Below are positions 5,410 through 7,362 of a DNA stretch of 7,362 nucleotides, in pieces (position 1 is the first letter of the stretch; every line of letters begins with the position of its first letter). A model generated the notes under the pieces. That model worked only from the letters and a program-made list of their open reading frames with translations. It was not told the DNA's origin and made no database searches. The DNA is from Anaerolineae bacterium (GTDB lineage Bacteria; Chloroflexota; Anaerolineae; B4-G1; SLSP01): assembly GCA_021159805.1 (NCBI GenBank), contig JAGHDT010000593.1, positions 1 to 7,362 of the forward strand, read 5' to 3'. Both the position numbers and the translations under genes were made by a program.

Positions 5410-6666
5410 CTATTCCGCGGCCTGATCCAACGCCTGATCCAGATCTGCAAGCACATCCTCGATGTTTTCGATGCCGACAGAGAAGCGAATCAGCGAATCG
5501 GTGATGCCGAATTCCATTCTGTCTTCTGGGGACATGGCAGCGTGGGTCATGCTGGCTGGATGCTGAATGAGTGAATCGACATTGCCCAGACTGACGGCTA
5601 AAGTGATCAGTTTCAGGCTTTGCATCAGAGACACGCCGGCCTCATAGCCACCGGTCAGCTCAAAGGAAAGCATGCCCCCAAAACCATTGAACATCTGCTT
5701 GCGTGCTGTTTGATGGCCGGGGAAGCTCTCCAGGCCAGGATAGTAGACCTTTGACACTTTGGGATGTTCTTGAAGCCATTCTGCCACGACAGCGGCGTTT
5801 TCGACGTGGCGCTGCATGCGGAGCTCAAAGGTTTTCAAGCCGATATTGGTCAGCCAGCCGTCAAAGGGACTGGGACAGCCGCCGAATACTTTTGCCAACA
5901 AGAAGAGGCGGTCTTTTCTCGGGTGGAAGAAATCAGGATGTCGCGAGATCACCGCGCCCCCGATGATCGTGCCGTGCCCGCCGAGATATTTGGTCGTCGA
6001 GTGGACGACGACGTCGGCTCCCAGGCTCAACGGGCGCTGGCAATAGGGTGTGGCAAAGGTATTGTCTATGATCGTCCAGGCGCTGTACTCCTGTGCCAAA
6101 GCCGACACCTGGGCAATGTCAACGATCTCCATAGTCGGGTTTGCTGGGGTTTCGAAATAGGCCACTGCTGTGTCCGGATGCTGCTGGAAGGCAGTCTGCC
6201 AGGCTTCCATATCGCTGCCCTCAACCCAAACCACGTTGATGCCGTATCTAGGAGCAACCTTCTTCATGAAATTGTAGGCATTTCCATAGAGCATCTTCTG
6301 CGTGATGATCGTGCTGCCGGCTTCTAGTCTGGCCATCAGGGCGGTCGAAATGGCCGCCATGCCGGAAGTGAACATTCGCCCTTTGACCAGCTCATCGACC
6401 TCGGCATCAGGATTGGCTTTGAGAATATCGTAGCCCTCGAGGGCGGCCAGTTTTCTGGCCAGTTGACGCGCATTGGGGTTATCAGCGCGGGTATAGCTGA
6501 AACCATCATTGACGCCGGCAAATATGTCGGCCCCGGTTTGTACATCTGGAAACACAAAAGTGGATGTCTGGTAAATGGGAGCAACATGGGCTTGATGGGG
6601 ATTGTCCTTTTCGGTGAATTGAGTGACCAGCGTGCCAAGTCCAAGTTCGTGTGGGTTCTCTTTCAT
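5410..6666 (-). CDS. Cys/Met-metabolism PLP enzyme (cystathionine gamma-synthase / gamma-lyase / O-acetylhomoserine sulfhydrylase type)
   Basis: A 418-residue fold-type I PLP enzyme of the trans-sulfuration family, full length. Visible landmarks are SYTRADNPN (57-65, cofactor phosphate contact from the neighbouring subunit), FTSGMAA (99-105), LYGNAY (126-131), PANPTM (174-179), IIDNTFATP (199-207, D201), HSTTKYLGGHG (222-232, K226 Schiff-base lysine), SLGNVDSLIQHPASMTH (359-375) and IRFSVGIE (393-400, R394 carboxylate binding). Methionine gamma-lyases carry a Cys after LYG; here it is N129, so a plain methionine gamma-lyase call is weaker. Residues about 78-97 form an extra loop before the FTSGMAA motif. 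The start ATG overlaps the TGA of the upstream deaminase gene as ATGA (6663-6666) with a strong SD inside that gene, so the two are probably translationally coupled. The enzyme should make or use homocysteine, cystathionine or a thiol such as methanethiol. The precise reaction cannot be decided from sequence. Confidence 0.88.
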   Translation of the reverse strand: MKENPHELGLGTLVTQFTEKDNPHQAHVAPIYQTSTFVFPDVQTGADIFAGVNDGFSYTRADNPNARQLARKLAALEGYDILKANPDAEVDELVKGRMFTSGMAAISTALMARLEAGSTIITQKMLYGNAYNFMKKVAPRYGINVVWVEGSDMEAWQTAFQQHPDTAVAYFETPANPTMEIVDIAQVSALAQEYSAWTIIDNTFATPYCQRPLSLGADVVVHSTTKYLGGHGTIIGGAVISRHPDFFHPRKDRLFLLAKVFGGCPSPFDGWLTNIGLKTFELRMQRHVENAAVVAEWLQEHPKVSKVYYPGLESFPGHQTARKQMFNGFGGMLSFELTGGYEAGVSLMQSLKLITLAVSLGNVDSLIQHPASMTHAAMSPEDRMEFGITDSLIRFSVGIENIEDVLADLDQALDQAAE

Positions 6667-7362
6667 CTGAATTGTCCTCCGATGGCGCGCACGTCTGCTT
6701 TGATGGCGTCTTCATCCAGGGCGACCAAATCCCCGTCTTCAAGGTGGATTTTGCCATCGATGAGCACCGTGTCCACATCAGCTTTGTTGACAGAATAGAC
6801 CAAGTGAGCATAGACATCGTGGCAGGGCGTCAGATGGCATTTGTCGAAATCGATGATCACAATATCCGCACGTTTGCCTGGTTCCAGCGATCCGAGTTCC
6901 TTGTCCAGCCCGTAAGCTTTGGCCCCGTTGATGGTAGCCATTTCCATGGCTTGCATCGTAGTGAGCACTTCAGGGTTTTCATAGTAGCCTTTTTGCAGCA
7001 GCGCAGCCGTTCTGATCTCACCCAATAGATCCAAGTCGTTGTTGGAGGCGGCGCCGTCAGTGCCAATACAGACGTTCACGCCTGCCTCGATCATTTCAGC
7101 GATACGGGCAATCCCAGACCCTAGCTTGAGGTTGCTTTCGGGGCAATGGGCAACATGTGTGCGGCTCTCGCTCAGCAGGGCGATCTCATGGTCTTGTAGC
7201 TTGACACAGTGCGCCAGGACCGTTCGGTTATCCAACAGGTCATATGAGTGCAGCAATTCGATAGGTGTTTTGCCGTATTGTGCGCGCACATCATCGACTT
7301 CGGCCTGGTTCTCTGAGGCATGGGTAGTAAAGGGTACCCCATACTCCCGCTTGAATTCATAC
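6663..7362 (-). CDS. MTA/SAH deaminase-type amidohydrolase (5' partial)
   Basis: About 232 C-terminal residues are visible; the frame is open to the right edge, so the GTG at 7287-7289 is internal. The protein belongs to the TrzN/AtzA/MtaD branch of amidohydrolases. These hydrolytically deaminate 5'-methylthioadenosine, S-adenosylhomocysteine or related purines at a single metal. Key residues seen (visible numbering) are THASE (metal His14 and catalytic Glu17), LAHC (metal His51) and GTDGAASNN (metal Asp102), followed by LGEIRTAALLQK and the C-terminal LGSLEPGKRADIVIIDF typical of the family. The first metal-binding HxH and any SAH-binding arginines lie beyond the window. The usual HNPxSN is here HCPESN. 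The gene ends in TGA overlapping the PLP-enzyme ATG. Guanine deaminase or chlorohydrolase-type activities are alternatives, but the GAASNN motif and sulfur-metabolism neighbours favour MTA/SAH or 5'-deoxyadenosine. Confidence 0.85.
   Translation of the reverse strand, partial: YEFKREYGVPFTTHASENQAEVDDVRAQYGKTPIELLHSYDLLDNRTVLAHCVKLQDHEIALLSESRTHVAHCPESNLKLGSGIARIAEMIEAGVNVCIGTDGAASNNDLDLLGEIRTAALLQKGYYENPEVLTTMQAMEMATINGAKAYGLDKELGSLEPGKRADIVIIDFDKCHLTPCHDVYAHLVYSVNKADVDTVLIDGKIHLEDGDLVALDEDAIKADVRAIGGQFR
6675..6680 (-). promoter_or_regulatory. Shine-Dalgarno site of the PLP-enzyme gene, inside the upstream CDS
   Basis: On the - strand GGAGGA lies eight bases before ATG 6664-6666. It also encodes Gly-Gly near the C-terminus of the deaminase. 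Together with the ATGA overlap it indicates translational coupling and fixes the start. Confidence 0.8.

Noticed and set aside
1..7362. CRISPR array, insertion sequence, transposase or integrase
   Set aside because: No regularly spaced direct repeats, terminal inverted repeats or transposase/integrase motifs were seen on either strand.

Overview
The window is bacterial, with intron-free genes, Shine-Dalgarno sites and one ATGA start/stop overlap. There is no firm taxonomic marker. The mix of a GHL6-type glycoside hydrolase, an amidohydrolase-2 protein, a DDAH-type amidinohydrolase and many gene scraps suggests a large-genome environmental bacterium (for example Chloroflexota, Poribacteria or Latescibacterota), but this is only an impression. 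Composition is mosaic: hand-counted 60-base lines give 41/60 G+C inside the amidohydrolase-2 gene, 37/60 in the glycoside hydrolase, 28/60 in the DDAH gene and 26/60 in the PLP-enzyme gene.

Left part, + strand (1-4207): the 3' part of a large GHL6/beta-galactosidase-trimerisation-type glycoside hydrolase enters from the left edge. A complete DDAH/arginine-deiminase-superfamily hydrolase follows 30 bases later. Next come about 620 bases without an intact gene. They hold a frameshifted GNAT acetyltransferase C-terminus, a nonsense-interrupted alpha/beta-hydrolase N-terminus and an unassigned open stretch. An intact amidohydrolase-2-type TIM-barrel protein follows; it lacks the usual aspartate of the GSDWP motif.

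Middle (4208-4566): a gap between convergent genes. It contains only a 48-codon TTG-initiated ORF with a good ribosome-binding site and no recognisable family.

Right part, - strand (7362 down to 4567): an apparent operon, read right to left. It consists of an MTA/SAH-deaminase-type amidohydrolase (5' end beyond the window), a Cys/Met-metabolism PLP enzyme translationally coupled to it by ATGA, a roughly 210-base leader with a possible 37-codon ORF and a perfect hairpin, and a class II (FucA-like) aldolase with all four metal/catalytic residues. Together these suggest salvage of 5'-methylthioadenosine or a related 5'-deoxy-nucleoside. In this model the deaminase makes the inosine form. Phosphorolysis and isomerisation, encoded elsewhere, would give a 5-substituted ribulose-1-phosphate. 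The aldolase would split this to dihydroxyacetone phosphate and an aldehyde, and the PLP enzyme would connect released thiol sulfur to methionine or homocysteine. This pathway reading is inference from gene content. It is the most interesting feature of the window.
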